This document shows, piece after piece, positions 49,320 through 63,940 of a stretch of DNA of 64,000 nt (position 1 is the stretch's first letter; the number at the start of each line of letters is the position of its first letter). The stretch spans positions 110,931,138 through 110,995,137 of the forward strand of contig OV884014.1 of assembly GCA_930367205.1 (NCBI GenBank), given 5' to 3'. The notes below the pieces were generated by a model. That model did not search any database. It was not told the origin of the DNA and saw nothing but the letters and a program-made list of their open reading frames with translations. The position numbers and the translations under genes are program-made. This stretch comes from Acanthosoma haemorrhoidale (Eukaryota > Arthropoda > Insecta > Hemiptera > Acanthosomatidae).

Positions 49320-52300
49320 TAGCAGGTCACGAGGCCTTCGAGTAAAGTTGTGTGAATCTGTACTCTGCTAGGTATTTACTTAAATGCCCAATATCATTTA
49401 CCAAATAAGCTTTATTCGTTAAATCATCTCGGTAGTCAATGGTATTTTCGACAAATATAAACATGCAAATAGCTAAATTATTAACAAAAAAAAAATATTT
49501 AAATTGTCAGGAATGACATCAAAAGTGTCATTTCAATATTTATTCATCTGCTATCCTAGGATGCACAGACAGACAAAAGTCTATTTGCCCTTTAGGCCTC
49601 AATGATTAAAAACTAGTTGATTTGAAATGGAATGACCCATGATCAATAAAAGGAAGTGATTGCCAACATCGTTGTTGTTTTTAAATAATACAACAATTAG
49701 TTTTTGGCATAACATTAAAATAAATCAAACAGCAATAACATCCTCATTGATATACAAACACCCGACGTAAACATCTAATTAAAGCAGAAATAATTAGCAT
49801 TTTACTTGCATAGCCTACTAGCTTTCTGATTGACAATGCGGCTTGGGTATTGTGTTAATTATTTTAGAGCTTATTGATTTATTTTATTGTTTTCATTTAA
49901 ATTTGATATTCTCAAGTAGTGAATACCAGGTCACTCTATAACCGCCAGGTTTCCTAATAACACATTATATACTTATATTAGGTACTAATACTAGCACTCA
50001 AATGTTCCTTGTTTGCAATCATACTGACCATTTACAATAGCAAACTCAACAGCCGAATTCAATTCTTCCCTTTCCATGTTTGCAGAGACAATACTCAAAT
50101 ATATCTAGTCAATATACATCCTTCCGAGCTTTTAATTCTTCTCACAAAGTTCACTGTGGCATTGTTCTGCACATTAATAATCCCTAATCATAACTAACTT
50201 ACCTTCTATCTAAAAATGTTCAAAGCCATCATAATTGGTCTTTCTATTACTAAAGTAATTATACTTTATATTGCTGTGATATTGTTATTAAATTACGGAA
50301 GCATGTTAGTTTCTTTAGGCATAACACAGAACAGTCTTGACTTCCTCAAAATCAATCAATTAGCCTTTAGTAGCCTACAGCACAATGTGACTACACATTT
50401 TTAACACAGATTTTTGTAAAACGATAAACAACAGATTTTGTAAAAAGAAAAACAAATACCAAATCGAAATAGCAAAATAATTAAAATTAAAATAAAAGGC
50501 ACGTCACCTTTAGATTCATACTTAATAATAACTAAAATAAAGGGGAAAGTTTTGTTTAGAATTTAAGTTTGGGTTTAAGTTTAACCAACTTCCCCGTGGT
50601 TTAATTGCTGGTCGTGGTTTTAGATTCAGTAAACAACGCCCAATTTTATCTTCCGTAAAGTTTTTCTAAAAATGCCTCCAGTAACCTATACTGCCATTAT
50701 CAAGTGTTCAAAATATTGTTAATGACAGCGTCCGACTTGCTCCTGAAGAATAAATAATAAAAAACTTTTGGGAAGATAAAATTGGATTTTGTTTACTAAA
50801 AATTTTGTATACCAACATAATTGCAACCACAATCTCATGTGTATAAAATTAAGCTTACAGACCGTGAGTGAAAAATTAACAAAACCTTTTTTTTTATCTT
50901 ATGCTTAGAAAGATATCTTCAGCCGTTTCTCTCATTGCAGCCCAATAGAGTTCACCGCAGTAAATTGTCACTATTATTATTACAGACAATGCTCGTGACC
51001 TCTAAAACAGGATATGTGTCAAAATGAGTTGCTGACATTATTTGTCCCATATCACACAGTGTGCAGTTTGGGTCGGTTCGACTGGAAAGTCGGTTTTTAT
51101 TTATTTTCTAAACCATCTTTGGTTATACTTCTCAACACAGCCTATTCTTTGTATGGTAAGATGTATGTTTGACTACTTACTGAGAAAAACCTCTTTTCAT
51201 TAATTAGTACAGATATTGGCTTAAACCTAATAAAGTGATGTAAATCGGATATCAACTTTTTTTTCAAACTACTCAAGGACAGGAACAAGCATTAAACAAG
51301 AAAATCTAATACTAACTTTATATAATTTAATATACATCTTACAGTTTACAATGGTATGAGTGTGAACACATAAAATGTAAATACATACGCACAATAGCAA
51401 ATATAAATATAGGTGAAGGGAGATTCAACAGGTGAAGTGATACAATTTATTAGCGTATATATATCTTATCGTTGGAGGGACATAATAATACATACATACA
51501 TGGAATATATTATACATTGTATGTTCACAATTGGTCCGTCGACACACTCCGTCGAGCTCTAAATTGGAAGAAAATATATATACATTAACATATAATAACA
51601 TTGCGTATATTTTAGGTGATGATCAATAATAACAAAACAAGTTTTATAACTACTAATACATGTTACATAAAAGATCTATAGATAACCCATCCTTCTGGAT
51701 ACGTAAAAGCATGAAAGCAAAATAAATGCAAATATAAAAATCTACCCAATCTACTTTATAACAAAGTATACTGTATTCGCCCTAATCGTAGCCCAGGCTT
51801 CAATTCATCCAACATTCCTACTACTTTAAGATGTTATCAAGCATGTTTTCATAAAATCTGGGCTTTTAGTTCCTGAACAAGATAAATAAATGGAAACATA
51901 AAAGTACATAACCGAAACTGAAATAAAAAAACAACGACATAAAATTTACATTACACCTAAAAGATTTCAATACTTCATTTAAATTGATTGTTCAAGACAA
52001 AAATCTATTCAAATAAAGCAAGCTGAATCAAGAAAAAATTTTAAAAATAATTACAATATACGAAAGCTCACGGAGAATGTCTCAAGTTAATCGAGCTATA
52101 ATAACGTGACCTGACCACATGTAGCCTGTTAGTACATTTTATCTTCCCTCTAAACCGACCGCCTGCCAGCTATTCTGTACCTAATAGCTATTATTTGGTC
52201 AAACACAGTATCTTTCAAGTAGTGTTAAATTATCATATAAAGTTAAATAAATACTTTACAAAATTTTTAATAGTATAAAAAAAAAACTTTGGTTCATGTT

Positions 52301-55300
52301 GTAACAATTTTCAAAATTAAGAAACACTTAAAATAAATAAGCTTTTTTCTTTGGTAAGGAATGTAATACTTTAAAAAACAATATAACAATACTATATTTG
52401 TTCAATGAATGAGCCATTCATAACTGAGTGTGAATTCCACATTAAAATTTTGTCATTTTTATATTTTCCCAGATAAAAAAGTGGATTTAAAAATCTTTTT
52501 AATGTTTACAGGTTCTGTTTTACTTAACTGTGTTCAGTGCAAATGTTTAAATGGCAATAATAAAACCGGGTATATAATTGGGTATGAGAGGTTTTAGCGA
52601 GGATAGAGGTTATTCAGATGAAACTAAAATACAAACCCAGCCCACATGAGAAAAAATTGATTTTTGATCACATCTATCATTGTACAATATTTGTTTTAAT
52701 AGGTTTTAATAAACTGTATACATACACAATTTACATTACGTTTTGTTTTGTGGAGTTAAGGTCACTTTTGCAATTGAACGGCTCAATTATATGATAAATG
52801 AATTTTAAGCTTTAGTTTTGTAATATAATAATAAACCAGAGCTTATTAAATTAAATTTTTAAATATCACAATATATCAGAAGGTGTCACTTATAGTGTAC
52901 CTTCTCTAAAATAAGAATCATTAAGTAATAATTGAACTAAAGTAATTATATAAAATAAACAATAAATTAAGCTTAAATGCTTGAATTCTGGTAATGTCAG
53001 GTTACTTAACATTTAATAAAATGAATTCTAAAACTAAAATTTTCTGTTGAATTCATTAATTACATTTTTCTTACATATATATATATATTTACGGTTATAG
53101 CACTAATATTTATGAGTACATCCACTAGTGGAAATGAGCATTAATAGTAATAAAACTCAATTATTTTTTTTTAAAATTAAATAGTAACTAACAATTGATT
53201 TAATAATATAAAAAGACAACATTAACCTAATTAAATTTTATCATTGTGAGAAAAAAAAAACCTGGTACTTATTTATCCCCTACATTCGATAGCGTGCATG
53301 TAAAATTAAAGATGCAAGCATATTTTTAGCTAAGGTTTACTACTATTCTTAAAAATATTTAAGATAGCCATTATTTCAGTCCAATTTTATCATTATTGTA
53401 TAAAAATTTAAAGAATGCACAAAGACGTGCTAAAGTGCTGTTAATAAAAAATTAATAGATGGCAACACATAATATTTCCTTATCCTCAAGGGCATTCCTA
53501 CATTTGTGTCTGTAATTACATTTCTAAGGTATATAATTACAAAATATAGCAAATACGATTGGCTAGGAAAATGAAAATAATAAAAATTTCCAAGGTAACA
53601 AGTGGTTGGTCACTCGCTGTCTATTCTAAGTAACGGGGCTCGGAGACTTTAATATAGGATATAATTACAAAAATGAATCAGTAGAAAAACAATTGAAAGT
53701 ATATTTTTCACTCGAACGGGTTTGTTGTCTCTCTTTTCTTTCTGCACGTTCAACTGCTCGATATTTCACCGATTAGGTATCTTCAAGGATCGACTAAAAA
53801 GTATGTAGTTTTTACAACTATTCAAGTACATAAATCACTTCTTCTTCGTCAATTGGCCATAACTCGTAGCTAACTTACCTGTTTTCATCTCCTCGACATT
53901 ATCCACCGCCTCGCTCTTGGTTTAGTCTTTGCTTTGGTGATGTATACACACTCTTATGTAGTTTCTTTATGACAGCTTTCTTACATCCTGTTTATATAGT
54001 CATACCGTTTGAACTTTTAATTTGTACAGATGAATGTAAGTCTTTGTGTAAGCTATACATTTCTCTATGGCCCCTCATCTTCCAAATCTCGGACTGGGCC
54101 TTAAATTCTTAGTAAGATGTTTTTTTCAATATAATCTCGTCAAAACTTTCAAGCCAGTCATATATCTAAGCTTCATACCCATAAGCTATAAGCGATTTTT
54201 ACATCCTGATCATGTCATGGAGGTTAATCAGATTATTCCATATAATCTTGATTAGAGGGAAACTATTGTATCGTACTTTTTTACAACATGAATAATTACT
54301 CTTAAATTATCATCTTTAACTTACAGTATAATTCATCAATCAATATTTCAGATAAATGATTATTCATTTAGTAGCTCTCGACAATCTATCTATTGTTAAG
54401 CTAAGGTGCGTAATAAGCAACATATTAAACAGTTGATGATAAAAAAGGAGACCGCAAACCTGTTCGAGTGAAAATTATTTTTTCCCAATGTACTAGTATA
54501 TAACCTGTATAAGAAAAGGTCTCGATAGTGATATTTATATTACACTGCTTTAATTAATTTAGTACCATTATTCTGCAGATACATTTGTATATATACATAT
54601 ATGAATCGAAAAAAGTAATAGGGGCTAAACTTTACAGGGATTGTAACGAAGATTTTTTTAAAATAATGAATATTTATTTAATAATAGAATACTTAAGTAC
54701 AATATGGACATTATCTCGGCAGCCGTAGTGCCAATGAATAAAGAACTAAAATGCAGTGTACATAAAGGAGGTTGCATTAGGGCTACCAAAAAGATCCAAT
54801 GCCTAAGCACCTTTATCTATATTATTGTCTATCTATTTCCATCGTATCCAGCTTCGGCTTTAGCCTGCTTAGAATGAGTGTGTTTTATGCGTTATTCCAG
54901 AAGCTTCAAGCAGCTAAAGGTACTAATATCATCAAGAACAATTGTTAGTTGTTCTTTAATTTACTAAGTGCGAGCCATTAAAATTTAAATGCTTGAACAG
55001 TGACCAGGATACAAAGATATTTAAAAAATAAATAAAAGAAAGATGACCCACTTTGAAAGGGATCATGACACTGGGAATGATGACTCACTCGACCTTGAGG
55101 ATGTCAGCGGACAGAAAAGCATAACATTTTTAGGCTTAATCACATACATGTACGCTTTTTTTACTTATACTTTTTTATAATTTTCTTTTTATATATGAAT
55201 ATTTGTTTTTTGTGTAAGAGAAAATTATTTTAAATTAACCCACAACGTGATCATATACCATAATTTAAACAATAATTAATATTTTCATTTACTCTTCATT

Positions 55301-58300
55301 ATTGTATAGTAGTAACTAGCGCACCGTAATGCTGTTCGCTATATAGAAATGAAGCAGGAACAGAAAGTAAAGAGTTACTGCTAAGTAATCCGCCCATTAT
55401 TATAGTTAATAACAATTTTACGATATTAAAATGACATGACCCTTATTATTATCACCAAGGACAAATTGATGTTTTATACTCATATTCCATAATGATCAAG
55501 CACTTGAGCTGCTTAATTAGCCTTTGATAAAATTGGTATTTGTCAAATTAAAACATATTCATATTTATGACACAATGATAATATGGGCGGGTAAAATTGG
55601 TTAATATTATATTTACCTTTAATTGTTTGAGCGTCTACAACAACTCTCATGAATATCTAACTGAATATATTTTTTTTCAATTAAGAAAAACAAAAACATA
55701 AATACAATTAAACTTGAATAAGTGTGCTTGGAAGTATTGTTGGATTGTATTTAGAGGAAGAAACCATCTCTACGGTCACTATGTCTGTAATTGGGCATTC
55801 TCTTTGTTACATCTCAAAATTGAACCAGAATTGGGTTTTTCAAGGCTTTAGAAGACTGACAAAAACAAGAGATGATAAGTTTATGATTTTTAAGCACTCT
55901 GAATGAGACAATCAGCAGTTTCAAACAAACAAATGTTTATTCAAAAAATTAATGACAGGATGTGACCTGAAGAATCATTAAAAGGTATCTAAATCTAACT
56001 TCATAAAATGATATCTTGATGAGCGACAGAGAGAATGTACACCTCAAGACATATCAATCGCAGAGATTACTTCCTCTTCTCTAAAATTTATAATTTTAAA
56101 CCCTTAATATCTTCTGAATTAAAAAAAAAAAGTAGGTTGGAAGCAGATCCAAATCAAAAAGTTTCCATTAGCAAGTGTTGTGAGAAATCAATACAAGAAA
56201 AATAGTTCAACTCAGTGAAACGATAACTTGCAGGTCTTCATGAGACGTACGTAGCAAAGAGAATCTACTAGTCCAGGCATAGTGATTGCTACTGTCACTA
56301 TATTTGTATGAGATTGCCAATGCCCCCAAAAATTAATCCGGAGGAAACTAATATTTTCAGTTGAGAATATTTTGCTGCGGTATAGGACCCACTATTATTT
56401 ATAATTATTAATAGTTTCAGCAGTAAATTTAATAATCGTACTTTAATATTAAAACTATATTATACCTTACCTTTTGTTATTGAAGATAATTTCATAAAAC
56501 ATAGCAGGGAACAATACTACTTTAGAAGTAAATATTTACAAAAAATATATAGGTTTTGTAATACTTTTGTCGTAATAGAATTCAATATAGTCTAATATAC
56601 AGTTGGACTATTGACCTAGACTAATGACCTAATTAGTCTATTAATATTATAGGCTACCTACAATCGCTATATAAATAAATCTTTAATAGAGTGATGGAAC
56701 TAGAAAAGCGAGATATCCAAACAGTGCAGCCCGTTTCTGAAACTACCCTGCAAACCGAGTTTTATTATTATTTATCCATAAGTGAACACGAGGCTTTAAC
56801 TATATGTTCTGGGGTACCCTGAGACCAAAGAAATGTTTTTTATGAAATGGGATAGGGTGCACGCCCATTAGTGAATGTGAGCAAAATTCAGGAACAACCT
56901 CAAATTACAAGAATAGTCAAATAAAAATATAGCACAAGTCTACAATGACCTAATGAGAAGACAGAATTCTAATGTTAAAAGGAGGGATCTTAACGATTCA
57001 CGGTTTTCTGCTTTAATGAAAAAATGTTCTAATGTTGTTTTTTTATCTTTTAGGCAACACTAAGACGTAACCTGTTTCGGTTACATGATTGTGTACGATG
57101 GAATAATAATTTTTCAAAACCGTAATTTTTATTATTTTTACAAATAGGCCAACAACGAGACATTGTTTTTATCTAATAGGTTTTCATTTTCAAGAAATAT
57201 TTTAAGGAGGGCTCTAATTCTGTGGATTTTTAATAAAAGTTTAATTATATCTAATTATCAAAATAATCTTTTTTTTGTACCACTCAACACACAAACATTG
57301 CCGAGTTCCTTCAATTAACTCCACAGTTCCCCTCCCTAAAAACTAACATATCAATAAAACGAGGGTGCATTGGAAACGTGGCTCACTTTTTAGGCCAATT
57401 AATAACCAAAAAGTATGTTTTTTCAGATGAGTAAACAAGTTTGGACTTGCAATAATTATATCATATATTATATAAATTAAAATTGTTTTCAAACATAAGA
57501 TATTACGAATTATAAGTTGTTAGAAATAAAGTATATTTGTCAAAATATAAAACAACTATTCCATATCTTTATTCTATTTATTAAAGTAGAACTTTCAAAC
57601 TAAGGTAAATTTCTCTCTTATTGTTTTAATTTGAATTTTTAATCTCAACGATGAATATATAAAAGATAAACAACAAAAGATAGTAACAATTGTGATACAA
57701 ATTATCACAGTAATGACTAACGCCAGGATTAGAATTATATTAATTAAGTCAAACCTTGCAACATACTAAACAAAATTGCACAATAATTTAAATAAATACT
57801 ATCAAATGAAAGGAATCAATATATATAATTTACAAATTAGGAATATGTAAATATTTTACTGATGCAAAATACATTAAGATAGAGGTGTTTTATTCAGTAA
57901 AAACTTATTTAAATATTTCCATCAGTTGGTGTTTTTTTTGTCGAGAAGTAGCGAATCCGTTTTAGAAAACTGAAATAAAGGTTAAGAGCTGACAACCTGG
58001 CGCTGACCTAGTTGTGCCAGCTACCTCACTGTCTTTTGACGATTTCGAAAGCCACTTAAACAACTTTATATCCTAATGAAGTTTTGGGCCACAGATTTAA
58101 ATTTAAACAATAGGAACTTCTTTAGAAATACAACAGATATTCTGCTATCTTGAAGGTTTTGTTGATTAAGAGCCTCTGTGACGAAGGGTGAAAAAGTAGG
58201 TTTTAAAAAGGTAATTGTAATATTGTAACAAGGCCTTTTGTGGCAATCGCGACAATTGCACAATATTATTAATTTTAAATAAATAATAATTAGAAATAAA

Positions 58301-61137
58301 TTTTGTTTTAATATGGCGATTCCACTATAAACTGATTTCATTGTTTATCTTCTATTTGAAACAATTATTTTCTCTAAAAAATTAAATATTTTCTATTAAT
58401 TTTTTTCATTATATTTACATTACCAATAAATGATAAAGATGAATATCATTTGCTGAATTAGATCTGGTCCTACATATACTCAATTAAACATGCCAATTGT
58501 GAATAGAAAATGTATTTTTCCATTGCAAATGACAAGAGCAGTTTACAGCCAAGACCATATTTTACAGCAAAATTGCTGCATTACAGCAAAATATTAAGGA
58601 ATGGCCTGGCCATATTGCTGATAGTAGCTACGTGTTGCCAGAGGTGTTCACCTTGGAGAAGAGGGGGGGTAAAAAGGTGGTAAAATATGAAGTTGATTCT
58701 CACCACCACCTCTCACTCATAATTTTGAGCGATTTTTAAATGATGGGTTCATGACTAATGAAAATAAATAAATTAAATTTCATTAATTCAATACATATAA
58801 GATATCAGTTAGTTATGGGACGCAGTGTTCAGTTCATACAAAGATCACAAGAAAGCTTGCAAGGTTTTGCCAACCAGCATGGAATCACAACACAGGAGAG
58901 GTACAACAAATTTAGAATCCTTAAGGTCTTATGCAAAAAATACCCAAAAGAAAAGTGAGCTGATAAAGACAGCTGGTAAATGATTTGCCTACGATGTAAT
59001 CAGTTTTATGTTATCTCAAAACCTATTAAAAGTCCTCTCAAATTATTATTAAATTTAACAATTGCCAGATTGTATTGAGAAGACATTCAAAGTCACTTTT
59101 TGCCATCTTTGTGACATTTTGAAAAATATAACTACCTAAAATCAAGCCTTGTGGTATTATATTATTCCATTCACCCCTCCAGTCAAAAATGGCTGCATAC
59201 GCAATCTTAAACTTTCCCTTTTCTTCTGATCAGAATACAGATTGAACGAGCGCTGTACACACATCAACCAGCTCTTTCCCTCCATTATTAAAAAAAAATA
59301 TTTAAACCTAACTCTGAAGAGTAAACCGATTGAATAACATTTTGTCGCCCATGTAACTGGCTCTTCAGAAACAAACTTTTTTTTAAACAGTTACCAACCA
59401 CTGTTACGGAAAAAATTTATTGATATTACACACTCACAGGTGTAACAAGTTTGTTCTGTGGACGATTGCTATTTAAATTTTAGTACATCATATAACATTC
59501 TGCTTTTATGAAAATAAATTTCCCTTATACTTCAGTCATTTCAAATGGCTACAATGTTTTTTTTAATTTTTAATAATCTTTAAAATTTTACTATTAAACA
59601 ATTATTGTATAATACACAACATTTTATATTTGTTTATTGTTACTCTAAATGCATTATTTAGATAGATTTATTAATTATCACTTGGATAAAACTAACTATC
59701 CGGTAGTATTCATGTCAACTACAGACCAATAGCTTTCATGTTAGTTCATACTTTGGCTGAACATTAAAAATGTAATAAAAACATTGCTCAATTTCTTCAA
59801 AACTAATTTCATCCTTTGTGAAACCGACGTGATAGTGATGTTCAGAGCACAATTTAACTTCCGCTATTCCTAATGCTATGACAAAACCTTTCTTTTCTCA
59901 TACCAAAATAGAAATATGAAATGTTTTGTGCCTGAGAATGTTTAGTATTTAATTGGTCTATAACTTTTGTTAGTATTTATTAACATTTTGTCAACTACTT
60001 TTTGATGCTTCTATAATTTAAGAAAAAAAGCAACAACCTTATGTTACAGTAATACTGCACAGCCACCAGCTTAATAAATAATTCATCTAGTAATACTACT
60101 AACAAATATATACTTTTTTATTCATTCAACGTCAGCGAAAATCAAGACTCTATTAGTTAGCTCAGTTTCAATATATTGCAGGCCAAGATAAACAATAAAA
60201 CATGACACAACAAAGATATGTTGAAACTGATGAATTTACTTAAATCAAATAATTTTAGGTGTAAGAGACCAATATCTCCAAGAATCTGGGAATCTTGGTT
60301 ATGTCACTAGTTGGATCACATAATGCAATAAAAATAAAAATAAAAATTAATCAATAATCTTGCTTGTTTTCACAATTAAATTTAGAAGTAATAAAGAGGT
60401 ATAAAAACGAACCGTTGATGTTTCTCAAGAAGAAAACATTAAAGTCAACTAAGCAAACTCTTAACAATATATATATATCAATTGTCTAATAGTTATAGTC
60501 TTAGTTTCGAGATACATGTAATACTAACCTATGAGTATTTGTGTATTCAATGAAGCCTAACTCTTTTTGTCATGTTCAAACTAGAAATTCTGCATGGTAT
60601 CCTATGATATTATGATATTGCTAACGGTGCTCTAACTAACCAACCTTCGCAGAAATAAACAATATAAAAAACTCAACAAACGATAAGGGAATAACAAATG
60701 AACAATTAACAATATGTTTTCTGTAAGTACTATACGGATATAACAAAACTTTCTCTAACGTATAAAACAATCTCACTTATGCAAGGTATATTGCATAAAC
60801 TTTGATCTGCTTAAAAACTGTAGCAGCATTAAGCAAAAATAAATTAATACAAATATAACTCAGATTACAAATGAGCAAGTATAATTACTATGTCACATGG
60901 TACAAATCATTAGCTATTAGTGTTTGGGAAATCCATGGCTGTTAATGATAAACTGTTAAATCCATGACTGTTAATGATAAACTGCAATAAACTAGTCAGT
61001 TAATATTTTTAGGGGCCTAACTAAAAGGTGTCATTTGACAGAAACAAGATGACCTAATATATACCTGTAGTAACCTACTTCTGTCTTGTGGATGTGCCCG
61101 GGACCATTTATATGAGATACTTTTCAGTCCACTGCGA
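49320..61137. other. About 11.8 kb AT-rich DNA without recognisable genes
   Basis: I see no convincing exon, RNA gene or intact mobile element. Short open frames (for example 50009-50197, 54067-54255, 58758-58958) have no domains. Part of it may be a long 3'UTR of the minus-strand gene whose stop is at 61138. Small AT microsatellites occur near 53080. Confidence 0.4.
60910..60985. repeat. Two-copy duplication of about 30 bp
   Basis: ATCCATGGCTGTTAATGATA and ATCCATGACTGTTAATGATA, each followed by AACTG, occur next to each other. Confidence 0.8.
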
Positions 61138-63382
61138 CTACACAGCGATAAGACGGGTCTTGCAGCCGGCGACCGCCCATGCCTCCTTGAGATCCTGCTT
61201 TCTGCCAGAGTTGCCGCTGCCCGGAGTGCCGGTTGCTAGGACACCCTTGGCCAACCTGGTGAGGGGGGAGAGGACTGCAGAAGGAGAAGTGAGCACTGTA
61301 CCCGCAGCCTGGCTGAAGCCACTCTTGAGCGATCGCAGAGCATTCTCACTCTGGCTAGTGCTCAGCCCGCTGATAGCCAGTTCCAGGGAGCCACGCTCTG
61401 TCCGGCCCTCACAACCACTTGAAGCTTCCACTCTTTCCTTCTCATCCACCTCGCTTGATGAATGGGAGAATGTCCGCACCTACAATTGCAATCAAAACCT
61501 TAAGGCTATTACTGAAATAAATTAACCAAACCATAAAAAGAGACACTTTTGCAATAAGTCTACTTAATACCATCATGTTTACTTTAATAGTTGTATAACA
61601 CTTTTGTGTACATAATGGACAAGTTAAAACTAGGTAAATATCTATGGTTCACTATTGAGTACTCTTTAAATTCATAACAGCAAAATTACTTTTTTGAGGG
61701 TGGTGTAACTCGATAGGGTTAGGTACCATGTCCTCTATCTCCAACACAGGGTCCACAGCCTGACATCGGCTGGAAGTTTGTCCAATAACAAATAATTAAC
61801 GCATGCTGTCGTGCATTCTTAAGTGGAAGAACTTTAATTAATGTTTGATTTCATTTATCTTATTGTTGAATTCTTATTGAAGGTATTGTTGAATATAACT
61901 TTCAGATTTAATGGACCTGTTTTACAGACGCTATCTTATAATGCACAGACAGACAGGCAAAAGATTACTCACACCTGTTTTACAGACGCTATCTTAGAAT
62001 GCACATACAGACAGGCAAAAGATTACCCACACCTGTTTTAAAAGAAGAGCCTCTCAATACAGGATCATCAAAATAATTAAGAGTACTAAGTTATATTGCT
62101 AGCATTAATATCTGATAACTTACTCTCAATTGGCTTGGTTGATTTGAAGTTGGAGCTTTCTCTTCAGTGATAATTACATCAGACGGGTCAACTGGATCTG
62201 AACATTCTATCTGAGCATTTGACATGACAATGCCGACAGCAGGCAGGAAGGATTCAGATGAACTACGGTTGCTGCTGGTGTCCCCATCGCCGTAATGCCC
62301 ACTCTCCTCGTTGTCTACAAGGAATGTCTGTATAACAGAAAAAAAAAACAGTTAACAGTTAATGGACATTTTTCACCTAGTTTTAATAACTGCTTAAAGT
62401 AGGAAAGAATGAAATATTGTGTACAATAGAATATAGCCTACACTGGATATTTAAATAAACAAACTCAAGATCGCTCAAAATAACTAAGGAGGCCATAAGG
62501 AAATAATGACAAGTTCATATATATATATATTTGGGCTTAGTGTATGTATTAGGTGTAGGGACCCTAAAATAGTCGGTTCATCCATTATGTATAATAATGT
62601 ATCATGCGTTATATATTTGATATAGCACTCGATAATGATTGTGTAACGTAATCAAAAACGTTTATGGCCCAAAAAAATTTTGTGGCGAGACAAATTTATT
62701 CTATCTTAGCCTCGGCTTGACAAACATGGGTCCAGGATAGCCCCTTAACCTATCTTGTTGCCAATGAAGTGATCAGTAGTTTGTGATCGTAGGAGCAAAC
62801 AAATTTGTAAATTACGGTTAGTTTGTTATTGGTAAATATGATGGTGTATTTCTGTTTAATACATGGCATCAATTAGTAAGTCAGCATGTAGTATCTATCT
62901 TGTTTGACAAATACAGTGATGAATTAATGAAATATCATAGAGTCCTAGATCCATTTAATTAAAATTTTATCTAACAATGTATCCTTTAAGTCAAAATATA
63001 TTTCTTAAATTTTGGCTTCCATTCTCATGCAATTGAACATTTTCAATGAGAGAATACAAATTAGTTGCAGTTACTTATTTAATACACTTTTTTTTCTCTA
63101 ATGTAACATTCACTTATCAATTTATGTTTTTTAATTACAAATAACTTAAAAAAATAAATGCTTGTTTAATTTTTTTTTTTTATTTGATTTCTTAGGAAAA
63201 AATCATAATTATTCATCTAGTAATTATAAACTTAAACCGGCTTACAAACTAATATGCAATACTTACTGGAGTGACAACAGTCGAAGGAGACTTTGCAGAC
63301 TTTGTAGCCCTTCCGCGATTAGGGTTCAGGGTACTGCCAAGCTTACTAAACTTAGATGTAACGTTAGAAAGAGCTTTACTAC
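61138..63382 (-). CDS. C-terminal part of a large serine-rich protein (three exons; identity uncertain)
   Basis: Three minus-strand exons with good GT-AG borders and matching phases: 63382-63267, 62327-62124, 61479-61138, ending in TAG. They encode about 220 residues. The first contains SKFSKLGSTLNPNRG, the second is acidic and serine-rich, and the third has SLKSGFSQAAG and LSPLTRLAKGV in a low-complexity setting. No catalytic domain lies in the visible part. The wording vaguely recalls C-terminal tails of lipid-phosphatase or membrane-trafficking proteins such as SAC2/INPP5F, but that is a guess. The gene starts beyond the right edge; the first visible exon begins with the last two bases of a codon. 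Confidence 0.65.
61914..62040. repeat. Two-copy tandem duplication of about 60 bp in an intron
   Basis: ACCTGTTTTACAGACGCTAT and the following GGCAAAAGATTAC block occur twice in a row with three or so differences, with the start of a third copy, in the intron before the last exon of the minus-strand gene. Confidence 0.9.
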
Positions 63383-63699
63383 CTATAAAAGAACAAGAAA
63401 AGCTAATTGCACTATCCACTGAATACTTATTCTATTTAATACGACAATAGAAAATAAATCAAATCACGTTATCTATATTTATTATTTGTTTATAGGTTTT
63501 GACATGTGATGTATCGATACTATTGGGAACATTGTATCAATGTATCTATCAGGCTAGAATAGGTGGCTATGGCATAATTTTATGACCAATTACATCACCT
63601 GATTGTGCCACAATGTTATTGGAGATATAGTCATATTGCTAGTACCATCTGATGATAGACAAAGAAAGTTATTTAGTGATAATTATTGCCATATAATCT

Positions 63700-63940
63700 T
63701 GGATAGGTGATTATAATCTTGGTGTCAGGTACATAAAAGGCAGTTTGATACAGTTTACGAAAGATGATGGTCATTTCTGGACTAATATGTAGTATAACAT
63801 CGATTAAATTACAATAGCAACGGCTTTCAATTAAACTTTGTTGTCTGATGTATCTGTTACTATGATTATCCATGAAATCCATAAAATCCATGGAAACGGG
63901 GTCCTTTCCCGACCTTGCCCTCTCAACAGGATCATATTCA
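63700..63940 (-). other. Possible further upstream exon of the right-edge gene
   Basis: A minus-strand frame reads YDPVERARSGKDPVSMDFMD and continues to an Arg-rich stretch with RYIRQQSLIESR. The composition looks more protein-like than the surrounding introns, but I find no clear splice acceptor in phase with it and the candidate donor is weak. It may be chance. Confidence 0.25.

Noticed and set aside
58758..58958. 66-codon frame with a basic C-terminus
   Set aside because: No splice context, domain or neighbouring exon; length is within chance.
61088..61525. 145-codon plus-strand frame
   Set aside because: Opposite the minus-strand exon 61138-61479, which has splice signals and phase agreement with two further exons; the plus frame has neither.
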